A stretch of 64,000 nt of DNA from Lachnospiraceae bacterium (lineage in GTDB: Bacteria > Bacillota > Clostridia > Lachnospirales > Lachnospiraceae), in assembly GCA_019421365.1 (NCBI GenBank), contig JAHZFJ010000002.1, positions 124,001 to 188,000 on the forward strand, read 5' to 3'. The notes under the pieces were generated by a model, which saw only the letters and a list, made by a program, of their open reading frames with translations, did not search any database and was not told the origin of the DNA. A program made the translations under genes and the position numbers. This document shows positions 52,315-60,820 of the stretch, piece by piece; the first letter of the stretch is position 1; every line of letters begins with the position of its first letter.

Positions 52315-53520
52315 TTATTCATTGATTGCATTAGCATTCTTGCTTCTATTAAGATGACCTAGAATCATAATACCAAGAATAAGAAGAATCGGGAATATAA
52401 TTGCTCCTAAGATTCCTGCTTTTAAGTTATCAGAGAAAGCACTTGATACTAATCCTACAAAGGTTGGTCCACCAGAACAGCCAAGATCACCAGCTAATGC
52501 AAGGAATGCAAACATGGCGGTTCCACCACCACGTATAGAAGCAGAAGCAATGCTAAAGGTTCCTGGCCACAATATTCCTACTGATAATCCACATAAACCA
52601 CAACCGATAAGTCCAAGGACTGGGTATGGGGAAAGAGAAATAATGAGGTAAGATACGATACAAGTGAAACCACTGAATAACATAAAGCGATCCAGATTTA
52701 TCTTATGTCCATACTTTCCGTAAATTGCACGAGAGGTTCCCATAAGAATAGCAAATAACATAGGCCCTGCAAGATCGCCAATTGTTTTACTAACATGTAG
52801 CCCTTTTTCTGCAAAGGTAGAAGCCCACTGGCTAACTGCTTGTTCGCATGCGCCCGCACAAACCATTAATAACATAAGTACCCAGAATACTTTCTTACCT
52901 ACTAATTCTTTTAATTTGAGACTAGTTTCGTTCTCGGCGATGAGTGGGGCAATTGGTACCCTAGTAAAGGCGATTGTATTAACAATAGGTATGGAAGCCC
53001 AGAAGATAGCAAGGAACTTCCAGTTATGTATACCAAATATGGCAAAGAATAAAGTGGAAAGTAGAACAACACCTACGTGACCCCAGCAATAGAAGGAATG
53101 AAGTAAACTCATAGCTTTTTCTTTGTTATCGGTAGGGCAAGCTTCTACAATCGGGCTAATTAGCACTTCAAGTAACCCTCCACCAATTGCGTAGACCATA
53201 ACTGAAATCAAAATTCCTATGTAGGCGTCGGACATTAGATCTGGAAGAATTGTTAACAAAATTAATCCGGTTGCAGAGAAGATGTGGGCAAGTAAGGCCG
53301 AAGCACGATACCCTATTCGATCTACAAAGCCAATGGATAACAGATCAACTAAGAGTTGCAATCCGAAGTTAACAGTCACTAGAAAGGTTATCTTCGATAA
53401 TGAAATCTCGTAGGTGGATTGTAAAGTAAGGAAGAGCAAAGGAATGAAGTTGTTAACAATTGCTTGAACGATATAACCTGTAAAACAGGCATATAAGGTT
53501 TTTTGGTATTTATATTTCAA
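52315..53520 (-). CDS. Major facilitator superfamily transporter
   Basis: About 401 residues with twelve predicted membrane segments. The start chosen is the TTG at 53520-53518, preceded by GGAGGA; the frame stays open upstream but that part is not MFS-like. A short MFS loop is seen in VDRIGYRASALLAHIFSATG near residue 65. The domain pattern resembles the FucP/YfkF-like sugar or drug permeases but I see no residue that fixes the substrate. It is alone on the minus strand between hemL and the U32 gene. Confidence 0.82.
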   Translation of the reverse strand: MKYKYQKTLYACFTGYIVQAIVNNFIPLLFLTLQSTYEISLSKITFLVTVNFGLQLLVDLLSIGFVDRIGYRASALLAHIFSATGLILLTILPDLMSDAYIGILISVMVYAIGGGLLEVLISPIVEACPTDNKEKAMSLLHSFYCWGHVGVVLLSTLFFAIFGIHNWKFLAIFWASIPIVNTIAFTRVPIAPLIAENETSLKLKELVGKKVFWVLMLLMVCAGACEQAVSQWASTFAEKGLHVSKTIGDLAGPMLFAILMGTSRAIYGKYGHKINLDRFMLFSGFTCIVSYLIISLSPYPVLGLIGCGLCGLSVGILWPGTFSIASASIRGGGTAMFAFLALAGDLGCSGGPTFVGLVSSAFSDNLKAGILGAIIFPILLILGIMILGHLNRSKNANAINE

Positions 53521-53857
53521 TTCAAGAATCCTCCAATATACATTAATATTACTATTCAAAACCAAAGGAGAAGAAGGTATATAGGTGGAATTGAATAGGT
53601 GAACTAATATTAATTCTAACACACATACAGGATAATTTCTTGCATTAATCGGTCCAATAATAACACAATAGTAAGATAATAACAAAAAGCGCTGTTGTAC
53701 ACATGCTTCTGCTAATGTCGAATAGGTCTTTAAAGGTTGAAACAATTTTGACAAAATGCTACAATATATTTAGAAATTAATAATGGAAAGGTAGTCACAC
53801 TTTAGTTCATCTACTGAGCTTTAGTGACAGGGGGTTCTCCCCTTTACAGGTATAAAA
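53521..53857. other. Divergent intergenic region before the U32 gene
   Basis: About 337 bases. It holds the promoter at 53748-53776 and then two small hairpins in the U32 leader: GTCAC/GTGAC (about 53795-53829) and GGGG/CCCC in AGGGGGTTCTCCCCT (about 53829-53843). No gene is seen. Confidence 0.5.
53748..53776 (+). promoter_or_regulatory. Probable promoter of the U32 gene
   Basis: TTGACA at 53748-53753, a 17-base spacer, and TAGAAA at 53771-53776. The untranslated leader would be about 75 bases. Confidence 0.55.
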
Positions 53858-55741
53858 ATGTCAAGATATTTTAACAACAAAGAGATAGAATTACTGGCTC
53901 CTGCTGGTAACTTTGAAATTTTCAAGGGTATTATAAATCTAGGCTGTGATGCAGTTTATTTTGGTGGTAAAAATTTAAACATGCGCCTTCACAGAAAGAA
54001 CTATAACTTTTCTGATGAAGAACTTTTTGAAGCTGTGAAAATGGCCCATGAATGCGGAAAAAAAGCGTATATTACTGTAAATAATATGTACAATAACGAA
54101 GAGCTTGACGAGTTAAAAGAGTTTCTTCTATTACTAGGAGAAGTAAAACCAGATGCCTTAATCGTACAAGATTTAAGTGTTATTCCTCTACTTAAGGAAC
54201 TTAATGTGAATATTCCTGTACATTCTTCTGTTATGATGAATACGCATAATCTTAATAGTATGTATGCCCTTAGGGAATTAGGTGTAACAAGAGTAGTACT
54301 TTCAAGAGAAGCTTCCCTTAGTTACAGTAAATACTTATCTGTTAAAACAGATATGGAATTAGAATATTTTATACATGGGGATATGTGCGTTGCTCATGGT
54401 AGTCAATGTATTTACAGTGGTATGTTATTTGGACAAAGTTCTAATAGAGGACGCTGCTTAAAGCCTTGCCGTTGGGGGTACCAAGTTAAGCAAGAGGATA
54501 AAGAGTCTGAGCCACACTTCCCACTTGCGGTAAAAGATATGTTTATGTATGAGAATATTCCTGAATTAATTGATGGTGGAATTACATCTTTTAAAATAGA
54601 AGGACGTATGAGAGATATAGATTACCTAACAATGATAATTAATTCATATGCAGATGCAATCGACCGTTATATTGATGATCCGCTTTCTTATGACCGAACA
54701 AAAGACTCTTCCCTTCTCTATGAAAACCGTAAAAGAGATGTATCTACAGCTTATGCATTTGGTAAACCAGGACTTAGCAATATTAATAGTAGATATGAGG
54801 GGACAGGTACCCTTTATAGCAGCGGTAAAGTATTCAGTACGGCAACGGAAGAAAGAGATATTACTAATGAGAGAATTCAAAAAATTAATAGTCAGCTAGA
54901 AGAACACAGTATTAATCAAACGGCGAAACCAAGATTAAGTGTGAAAGTAAATAACATCAAACAAGCTAAAATTTGTCTTGATCTAAAGGTAGATGATATT
55001 TACTTATCAGGCGATGTATTTCTAAATGATAAACCATTTACCAAAGAAGAAATCAATGAACTTATGAAGATAAAAGGTGATACTAAAATCTATCTTGGTA
55101 TGCCACACATGACCTTTGATACCCAATTCGATGAATATAGACATATGCTAGATAAGGGACTCCAGGTGGATGGTCTATTAGTAACCAATATAGGTGGAGT
55201 ATGGGCTTTTAATGATAATAATTTAATTGGTGATTATCCTTTAAATATACTTAATAAAAAGGCAGTAAGTTTATACGAGGATTTAGGTCTTAATCGTTAT
55301 ACTATTTCACCAGAAGCGAATCTTTTGGAAACAATCTCGTTGTTAAATACTACAGGAGCAAAGGCTGAATTGATTGTACACGGTTCACCAACTGTTATGT
55401 ACATGGAACATGATCTTTATGATAATGTGGATCAAAAGAATGATTCTTTATTATATCTAAAGGATGAAGCTGGTTTTAATCATCCGATTTTTAAAGACTG
55501 CCATGGTAGAAACCATATGCTTTTATACAAGAATATATGCTGTCTTCCAATCCTAAAAGGACTTTATGAGGCGGGCTTATCACATTTTCGTCTAGAAATC
55601 GCCCATTTAGATGAAGCGGAATTCACTAAGATTGTTACTGTATACCAAAAGGCTTTAAAAGACTTTAATGCTTGCGAAACTTTATACGAAGAACTCAAAC
55701 AAGAAGGAACAGATTTCACGCTTGCTGCTTTAGGATTATAA
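53858..55741 (+). CDS. Peptidase U32 family protein
   Basis: 627 residues. The start IELLAPAGNFEIFKGIINLGCDAVYFGGK and the U32 signature HGDMCVAHGSQCIYSGMLFG with RGRCLKPCRW (near residues 170-205) are clear; the cysteines resemble the Fe-S-like cluster in this family. Members modify RNA (RlhA, TrhP hydroxylases) or act as collagenase-like proteases. The C-terminal half is a long extension seen in larger clostridial members. Substrate is not readable. A 12-base gap separates it from the aminotransferase. Confidence 0.88.
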   Translation: MSRYFNNKEIELLAPAGNFEIFKGIINLGCDAVYFGGKNLNMRLHRKNYNFSDEELFEAVKMAHECGKKAYITVNNMYNNEELDELKEFLLLLGEVKPDALIVQDLSVIPLLKELNVNIPVHSSVMMNTHNLNSMYALRELGVTRVVLSREASLSYSKYLSVKTDMELEYFIHGDMCVAHGSQCIYSGMLFGQSSNRGRCLKPCRWGYQVKQEDKESEPHFPLAVKDMFMYENIPELIDGGITSFKIEGRMRDIDYLTMIINSYADAIDRYIDDPLSYDRTKDSSLLYENRKRDVSTAYAFGKPGLSNINSRYEGTGTLYSSGKVFSTATEERDITNERIQKINSQLEEHSINQTAKPRLSVKVNNIKQAKICLDLKVDDIYLSGDVFLNDKPFTKEEINELMKIKGDTKIYLGMPHMTFDTQFDEYRHMLDKGLQVDGLLVTNIGGVWAFNDNNLIGDYPLNILNKKAVSLYEDLGLNRYTISPEANLLETISLLNTTGAKAELIVHGSPTVMYMEHDLYDNVDQKNDSLLYLKDEAGFNHPIFKDCHGRNHMLLYKNICCLPILKGLYEAGLSHFRLEIAHLDEAEFTKIVTVYQKALKDFNACETLYEELKQEGTDFTLAALGL

Positions 55742-55752
55742 GGAGGAAAGTC

Positions 55753-56982
55753 ATGTATAGCTCAGAAGAAATTCTACAAATGAGAAAAGATTATTTAATG
55801 CCATGTCTAGGCTATTTCTACAAAAATCCACCTGTGTTTGTTAAAGGTGAGATGCAGTATCTCTATGACGATAAGGGTAAGAAGTACTTAGACTTTTTTG
55901 CGGGTGTATCCGTTATGAACTGTGGACATAGTAACCCTGAGATACTAAACAAGGTAACCAGCCAATTGACATCGTTACAGCATCTAACCAACGTTTACTT
56001 AACTAGTCCTGTTGTAGAGTTGGCAAAAAAACTTAGTGAAGTTTTACCAGGTGATTTGCACAATTCATTCTTTTGTATGTCTGGTTCTGAGGCAAACGAA
56101 GGTGCTATGTTATTAGCAAGGATTTATACTGGAAAACGCAAATTCATTGCTCTAAATAATAGCCTTCATGGAAGAACATATCTAACCATGTCTGCTACTG
56201 ATATACCTATGTGGCGTGCAGATCCATATCTTTCTGACGATATTTATTTTGTATCCTCTTCGCCGGATGCGATTCTTTCAGAATTAGAAGAAATCTTAGA
56301 AAAAGATAACGATATTGCTGCATTTATATGTGAGCCTATTCAGGGGAATGGTGGTATCATTACCCCTCCTGATTGGTACTATACCGAGATCAGTCGATTA
56401 CTAAAACGATATGGTGTTTTATTCATCTGTGACGAAGTACAGACAGGTTTCGCACGTACAGGAACTATGTTTGCAATTGAACAATATAATGTCGTTCCTG
56501 ATATTATGACAATGTCAAAGGCTTTAGGGAATGGTATTCCAATGGCTGCGTTCTCTACAACAAAAGAAATCGCTGCAAGCTTTACAAGTCCATCTGCCTC
56601 TACTCTTGGTGGTAATCCAGTTTCAAGTACCGCTGCATTAGCTGTACTTGATTATATCGCTGATCATAATCTATGTGATAAAGCCAAAGAACTTGGTGAT
56701 ATTCTTTATAAAAAGCTAAATGAGTTGAAGGATAAACATTCCATTGTTAGTGAGGTGCGTGGAAAAGGTTTGATGTTAGGTATGGAACTACTAGATGAAA
56801 ATAATGAGCCTAATTCTTTAAAAACTGATGCAGTATTAGAACAGCTAAAGGATGATGGTATCATTCTAGGAAAGAATGGACTTTACCGTAATGTCCTTGC
56901 TTTTCAACCTCCTCTTGTAATTGAAGAATCTGATATTGATTTTTTAATAGAAAGACTAGACTTTGCGCTTAGCAATGCTTAA
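55753..56982 (+). CDS. Class III PLP aminotransferase (acetylornithine/AGXT2-like)
   Basis: 409 residues from ATG at 55753, preceded by AAGGAGG. The class III core GSEANEGAMLLARIYTG, FICDEVQTGFARTG and the lysine in MSKALGNGIPMAAF are complete. The closest type by eye is the alanine-glyoxylate 2/aspartate-family aminotransferase rather than ArgD, because no arg genes lie nearby. The substrate is undetermined. It is co-transcribed with the U32 gene. Confidence 0.85.
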   Translation: MYSSEEILQMRKDYLMPCLGYFYKNPPVFVKGEMQYLYDDKGKKYLDFFAGVSVMNCGHSNPEILNKVTSQLTSLQHLTNVYLTSPVVELAKKLSEVLPGDLHNSFFCMSGSEANEGAMLLARIYTGKRKFIALNNSLHGRTYLTMSATDIPMWRADPYLSDDIYFVSSSPDAILSELEEILEKDNDIAAFICEPIQGNGGIITPPDWYYTEISRLLKRYGVLFICDEVQTGFARTGTMFAIEQYNVVPDIMTMSKALGNGIPMAAFSTTKEIAASFTSPSASTLGGNPVSSTAALAVLDYIADHNLCDKAKELGDILYKKLNELKDKHSIVSEVRGKGLMLGMELLDENNEPNSLKTDAVLEQLKDDGIILGKNGLYRNVLAFQPPLVIEESDIDFLIERLDFALSNA

Positions 56983-57014
56983 AATTTGGCTCTAATACTA
57001 AAAAAGAGCTACAA

Positions 57015-57066
57015 AAATGGAGCTGTACACTGCTGATTCTAATCAGTTAGTGCGACAGCTCCATTT
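57015..57066. terminator. Bidirectional terminator after the aminotransferase
   Basis: AAATGGAGCTGT (57015-57026) and ACAGCTCCATTT (57055-57066) form a perfect 12-base stem; the inner CTGATT/AATCAG extends it. The plus-strand T run is short. Confidence 0.75.
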
Positions 57067-57244
57067 ATTGTATTATGTGTTATCTTCTTTTGTATATAGT
57101 TATCGTTTGTATATAGTTATCTTTTGTAGTTACAGAATCTTTCGTAAGTTAACAATTTTTCTTTAGTAAAAATATCATTTGTTTTTGGTTCCTATGTACT
57201 TTGGTTATTTGTCATTTGTATTTTGATCTTTTGTGGCTTATATG

Positions 57245-57375
57245 CATAACACAGAAAATACTGTGATATTGCTATCTTTATCTTGTTCTATTATAATGCT
57301 TTTTATCGAAAAATGCAATGCCAATACAAGGAAATATGATAACTAGTACTTATATACTTCGCTATGTTTTGACGT
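57245..57375 (+). repeat. Possible decayed copy of the hairpin element
   Basis: TATCGAAAAATGC at 57304-57316 is a 13-base exact match to copy C (50535-50547). Upstream ATAACACAGAAAATACTG resembles copy C's ATAACACAAAACACGCTG, and downstream AGTACTTATATACTTCGCTAT resembles the 3' arm of copy A. The GC-rich core is missing. Shared order of three blocks supports common origin. Confidence 0.4.
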
Positions 57376-57441
57376 TATTATTTGAAATCAAGGAAAAGCT
57401 ATGTTAAGATAATAATATATTCATTAAAACGGAGGTAGCAT

Positions 57442-57810
57442 ATGAAATTTACATTTGCACATAATAATTTTAATGTACTTGATCTTGATAAATCTCTTAC
57501 ATTTTATAAAGAAGCTTTAGGACTTGTAGAAACAAGAAGATTCGAAGCACCAGATGGAAGTTTTATTCTTGTGTATCTTGGTGATGAAACAACACCTCAT
57601 TTATTAGAGCTTACTTGGTTAAAAGAATGGGACCGTCCTTATAACCTAGGAGACAACGAATTCCATCTTGCTTTCCAAGTAGATGACTATGAATCAGCTT
57701 TAAAGAAACACAAAGAAATGGATTGTGTATGTTTTGAAAATCCTGAAATGGGAATATATTTTATCAGTGATCCAGACGGATACTGGTTAGAAGTTGTCCC
57801 ATCTAAATAA
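57442..57810 (+). CDS. VOC-family glyoxalase-like protein
   Basis: 122 residues. HNNFNVLDLDKSLTFYKEALGL, LLELTWLKEWDR, FHLAFQVDDY and YFISDPDGYWLEVVPSK give the paired beta-alpha-beta-beta-beta modules of glyoxalase I, with candidate metal ligands His (near 7), Glu, His and Glu (near 118). Probably removes methylglyoxal or a related aldehyde using a low-molecular-weight thiol; exact substrate unknown. ACGGAGG precedes the ATG. Confidence 0.88.
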   Translation: MKFTFAHNNFNVLDLDKSLTFYKEALGLVETRRFEAPDGSFILVYLGDETTPHLLELTWLKEWDRPYNLGDNEFHLAFQVDDYESALKKHKEMDCVCFENPEMGIYFISDPDGYWLEVVPSK

Positions 57811-57881
57811 ACCGATGGTAGCTAGGGGAAACGTGGCATACACTTACGTTAACCTAGGCGATATAGAAATGAGGAAATAAT

Positions 57882-58328
57882 ATGGATGCATACAGTACGT
57901 TTCATGAAACGTTAGTCAATTTGTTTAACGATATAATGGAGTTGGAACAAAAAGCTATTATTAATGATCGATTTAAAAATATTACAAATAATGACATGCA
58001 TATCATAGAAGCAATTGGAGACAAAGCGGCTAAGAATATGTCTTCTATAGCAAAAACATTGAAAGTAACGGTTGGGACGTTAACCATTGCGATTAACAGT
58101 CTTGTTAAAAAAGGGTATGTGAATCGGATCCGCAGTGAGAAAGATAAACGAGTTGTATTGATATCACTAAGCGAACTTGGTAAAGAGGCATATGAACATC
58201 ATAAAAACTTCCATGAGAAGATGATTAGAGCTATGATAGAAGGACTTGATGAACAGGAAACGAATACGTTGGTAAATGCTTTAACGAACCTGAATCAATT
58301 CTTTAGAAGTTACCAGAGTGATAAATAA
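57882..58328 (+). CDS. MarR-family transcriptional regulator
   Basis: 148 residues. A central winged helix is seen in DMHIIEAIGDKAAKNMSSIAKTL and TVGTLTIAINSLVKKGYVNRIRSEKDKRVVLISLSELG, with flanking dimerisation helices. It is 71 bases downstream of the VOC gene and 15 bases before the DtxR-like gene. Its likely targets are neighbours, which is inference. No ligand-defining residue is readable. Confidence 0.87.
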   Translation: MDAYSTFHETLVNLFNDIMELEQKAIINDRFKNITNNDMHIIEAIGDKAAKNMSSIAKTLKVTVGTLTIAINSLVKKGYVNRIRSEKDKRVVLISLSELGKEAYEHHKNFHEKMIRAMIEGLDEQETNTLVNALTNLNQFFRSYQSDK

Positions 58329-58343
58329 CGATCTGGAGGTAAA

Positions 58344-58730
58344 ATGAAAGAGAAATATACGCTTACCGCATCGCAAGAAGATTACCTTAAGCAGATTTAT
58401 CTTCTAGGACGAGAGCAAGAAGAGGTAAGAGTAACGGATGTAGCAAAATATTTGGGGCTATCAAAGCCCAGTGTAAATCGAGCAATTAATACGTTAAAAG
58501 AAGGCGAATTTATTGTTCATGAACATTATGGGACACTAAAGTTAACGCCAAAAGGTGAAAAGGCGGCGAATAATATCTACGAATCATATAAGGTGATTCG
58601 TAAATTTCTTATAGAAGTCTTAGAGGTTGACGCAGAAACTGCTGATATCGAGGCCGATCTTATGGAGCATCATATAAGTAAATCGACTAAGAAGAAATGG
58701 AAAAAATTCTTGAAAAAACGAAAAAAGTAA
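58344..58730 (+). CDS. DtxR/MntR-like metal-dependent regulator
   Basis: 128 residues, 15 bases after marR with a CTGGAGG site. ASQEDYLKQIYLLGREQEEVRVTDVAKYLG and KPSVNRAINTLKEGEFIVHEHYG form the DtxR-type winged helix, and ADLMEHHIS near 110 is the metal-binding dimer-domain helix. It lacks the third SH3-like domain and has a very basic C-terminal tail (KKKWKKFLKKRKK). Likely senses Mn or Fe; the metal is undetermined. Confidence 0.83.
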   Translation: MKEKYTLTASQEDYLKQIYLLGREQEEVRVTDVAKYLGLSKPSVNRAINTLKEGEFIVHEHYGTLKLTPKGEKAANNIYESYKVIRKFLIEVLEVDAETADIEADLMEHHISKSTKKKWKKFLKKRKK

Positions 58731-58769
58731 CTTGCCCATTAACATAAGAATAAGTAGGAGGAAAACAGG

Positions 58770-59846
58770 ATGTATGTAAAAAAACTGAGAACGTTTTTAT
58801 TATGTATCCTTTTAATGTTTTCATTTATCATTCCACAGGTTGTAACAGCAGCAACAACAAAGAACCGTGATGAATTCACCAGAGAATTGTATAACGCAGT
58901 TACAAAGCGTGAAAAAGAAGTGATGATAACTTATACAGGTAAAGATGGTGATAAGGTCTTTAAAGATTTTGATGATTTACTAACGGCTGTTTACCAGATA
59001 GACGATGAAAACACATCAAGTGATGCAGATTATATAGAGGGATTACTCAAGTCATATACCGTATCTTCCAATGGAAGTCTATTCATTATAAAGTTCCAGT
59101 ATTATGAATCATTAAAAGAAACCAATAAGGTTGATGCTGAGATTAAGAAGATACTGAAATCTCTTGGGGTAAGTAGCATGTCCACATATGGAAAAGCGAA
59201 AGCAATTCACGATTACATTATTGATCGAGTGGAATATGATACAGACTTAGGAAAGTTCAGCGCATATGATGGTTTGTTTAATAAGAGTACAGTATGTAAT
59301 GGTTATGCACTATTATATTATAAGATGCTAACAGAAGCAGGTGTACCTTGTAAGATTATCACAGGGCTAGCAGAAGTAGATGGTGTGCAGACAACGCATG
59401 CTTGGAATATAGTTAAGTTAAAGAATAAGTGGTATTTGGTTGATCCTACATGGGATGATCCCATTGGAGGAACTAGAATCTATTATGATTATTTTCTAAA
59501 AGGTAGTAAGGTATTCGATAAAGAACACATTGCTACGGATCAATTTGCTACAGAAGAGATATTGGAACAATATCCAATATCAGAAAAGAATTATAAAGTA
59601 ACAACATCTGACATTAAGATGTTGTCGAAGTTGTCATTGAAGGTAGATAAGAGTAAGAAGATTACGCTTCCAGTTCCTGAAAAGGCTAGTGTCAAATGGA
59701 AGAGTAGCAACACAAAGATTGCAACAGTGTCAAAGACAGGCAAGATAACAGCCAAGTCAAAAGGAGCAGCGACCATAACGGCCACTGTTACTTTGTCTGA
59801 TAAAACAGTGAAAAAATTAACTACAAAAGTTACTGTAACCAAATAA
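58770..59846 (+). CDS. Secreted transglutaminase-like protein with an Ig-like (BIG2) domain
   Basis: 358 residues. A signal peptide (KKLRTFLLCILLMFSFIIP... cleaved near AATT) is followed by a transglutaminase-like domain with the triad Cys in NKSTVCNGYALLYYKML, His in TTHAWNIVKL and Asp in YLVDPTWDDP. The last 75 residues, with VKWKSSNTKIATVSKTGKIT, are a bacterial Ig-like group 2 repeat that often binds cell wall or matrix. It probably acts on peptides or wall polymers outside the cell. AGTAGGAGG precedes the ATG. Confidence 0.88.
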   Translation: MYVKKLRTFLLCILLMFSFIIPQVVTAATTKNRDEFTRELYNAVTKREKEVMITYTGKDGDKVFKDFDDLLTAVYQIDDENTSSDADYIEGLLKSYTVSSNGSLFIIKFQYYESLKETNKVDAEIKKILKSLGVSSMSTYGKAKAIHDYIIDRVEYDTDLGKFSAYDGLFNKSTVCNGYALLYYKMLTEAGVPCKIITGLAEVDGVQTTHAWNIVKLKNKWYLVDPTWDDPIGGTRIYYDYFLKGSKVFDKEHIATDQFATEEILEQYPISEKNYKVTTSDIKMLSKLSLKVDKSKKITLPVPEKASVKWKSSNTKIATVSKTGKITAKSKGAATITATVTLSDKTVKKLTTKVTVTK

Positions 59847-59852
59847 ATAATT

Positions 59853-59894
59853 AACAGGGTTCTACTAAGGTGATTCCTTATGTGGAACCCTGTT
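59853..59894. terminator. Shared terminator between converging genes
   Basis: AACAGGGTTC (59853-59862) pairs with GAACCCTGTT (59885-59894), with TAAGG/CCTTA inside. It overlaps the last codons and stop of the AraC gene on the minus strand, and T-rich sequence follows there. Confidence 0.7.
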
Positions 59895-60662
59895 TCTATA
59901 TTCTTTTGGTGTATAACCAGTTAGTTTTTTGAACTGTCTCATAAAGTGTACATCGTTTTCGTAACCGCATAGGGTAGCAATTTCTTTGATTTGATAATTG
60001 GTTTGAGTAAGATGATATTTGGCGAATTCTATCTTACTCACAATTACATCCTGAATACAAGATATCCCGAAGGTTTTCTTATATAATGCGTGAAAATATG
60101 AAGGACTAAGGTCTAATCTACTAGCCAATTCCAGGGTGGTGTGTTTCTTATCTATGGAGTTATATATGTAAGAACGTAATGATAGCAAATCATGATAATA
60201 TGGCGAATAAGGAGTGCTTCGTTCATTCGCCTTCAGTTGTTCTTCTATCTTTAGGAATAAGAGCTTTAATATTAATTGCATAGATTCTTCTTTTCTACTG
60301 TTTGCTGAGAGGTGTTCAAAACTCAAATCACGGACCTTTCTTGATATCAATTCCATGGTTGGAATTTCATATATAGTATCGTATGAGATAATTGAAGAAA
60401 CATAGGATTGTTCAGCTTCGTCTTCGAAGTCAAAGTGTATGAAATCGTTACAAAAGGGTTGATTGACTGTACCGTAAAATTGTGGCGACATTTTATTAAA
60501 CAAGATTAAACAGTTTGGTTTTGTTAAGATAGTTTCTCCGCCTATTTTAAAGACACCAGGTGTTAAAGTAAGCAAAAGTAAGTAATCTCCTGTTCCATGT
60601 GGGCGATTAATATAAAAGTTTGAATTTTCTCGGTAGTGATAACCTATACTATGTATTTTCAT
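59865..60662 (-). CDS. AraC-family transcriptional regulator
   Basis: 265 residues. An N-terminal cupin-like arm (HYRENSNFYINRPHGTGDYLLL, with LILFNKMSPQFYG) senses a ligand. Two C-terminal helix-turn-helix motifs are LELASRLDLSPSYFHALYKKTFG and IKEIATLCGYENDVHFMRQFKKLTGYTPKEYR. It is divergent from the GH51 gene and likely activates it in response to arabinose or arabinan breakdown products; the ligand is inference. Confidence 0.88.
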   Translation of the reverse strand: MKIHSIGYHYRENSNFYINRPHGTGDYLLLLTLTPGVFKIGGETILTKPNCLILFNKMSPQFYGTVNQPFCNDFIHFDFEDEAEQSYVSSIISYDTIYEIPTMELISRKVRDLSFEHLSANSRKEESMQLILKLLFLKIEEQLKANERSTPYSPYYHDLLSLRSYIYNSIDKKHTTLELASRLDLSPSYFHALYKKTFGISCIQDVIVSKIEFAKYHLTQTNYQIKEIATLCGYENDVHFMRQFKKLTGYTPKEYRNRVPHKESP

Positions 60663-60727
60663 TTTAGATACTCCATTTCCTGGGTTATTTACATTTAATG
60701 AAAAGTAGAATATATCAGTTTTATAAT

Positions 60728-60756
60728 AAGATATATCATTGTAAATGATCTGTCAA
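60728..60756 (-). promoter_or_regulatory. Probable promoter of the AraC gene
   Basis: On the minus strand TTGACA (60756-60751) and TATCTT (60733-60728) are 17 bases apart. The sequence just upstream is shared with the region before the TlpA-like gene at about 935-960. Confidence 0.5.
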
Positions 60757-60820
60757 TTATGTAACATATGAAATATAAAAACTCATGGAATATATATGGA
60801 GATACAATAGGAGGTATAAG

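Larger units (their letters stand above)
56983..57441. other. Intergenic region with terminator and a decayed repeat
   Basis: About 460 bases. After the terminator at 57015-57066 there is a duplicated GTATATAGTTATC (about 57090-57122), and then sequence resembling parts of the hairpin family (57245-57375). No convincing gene is seen. Confidence 0.5.

Noticed and set aside
53793..53857. T-box or other amino-acid riboswitch before the U32 gene
   Set aside because: No T-box core sequence or specifier loop; only small hairpins are seen.
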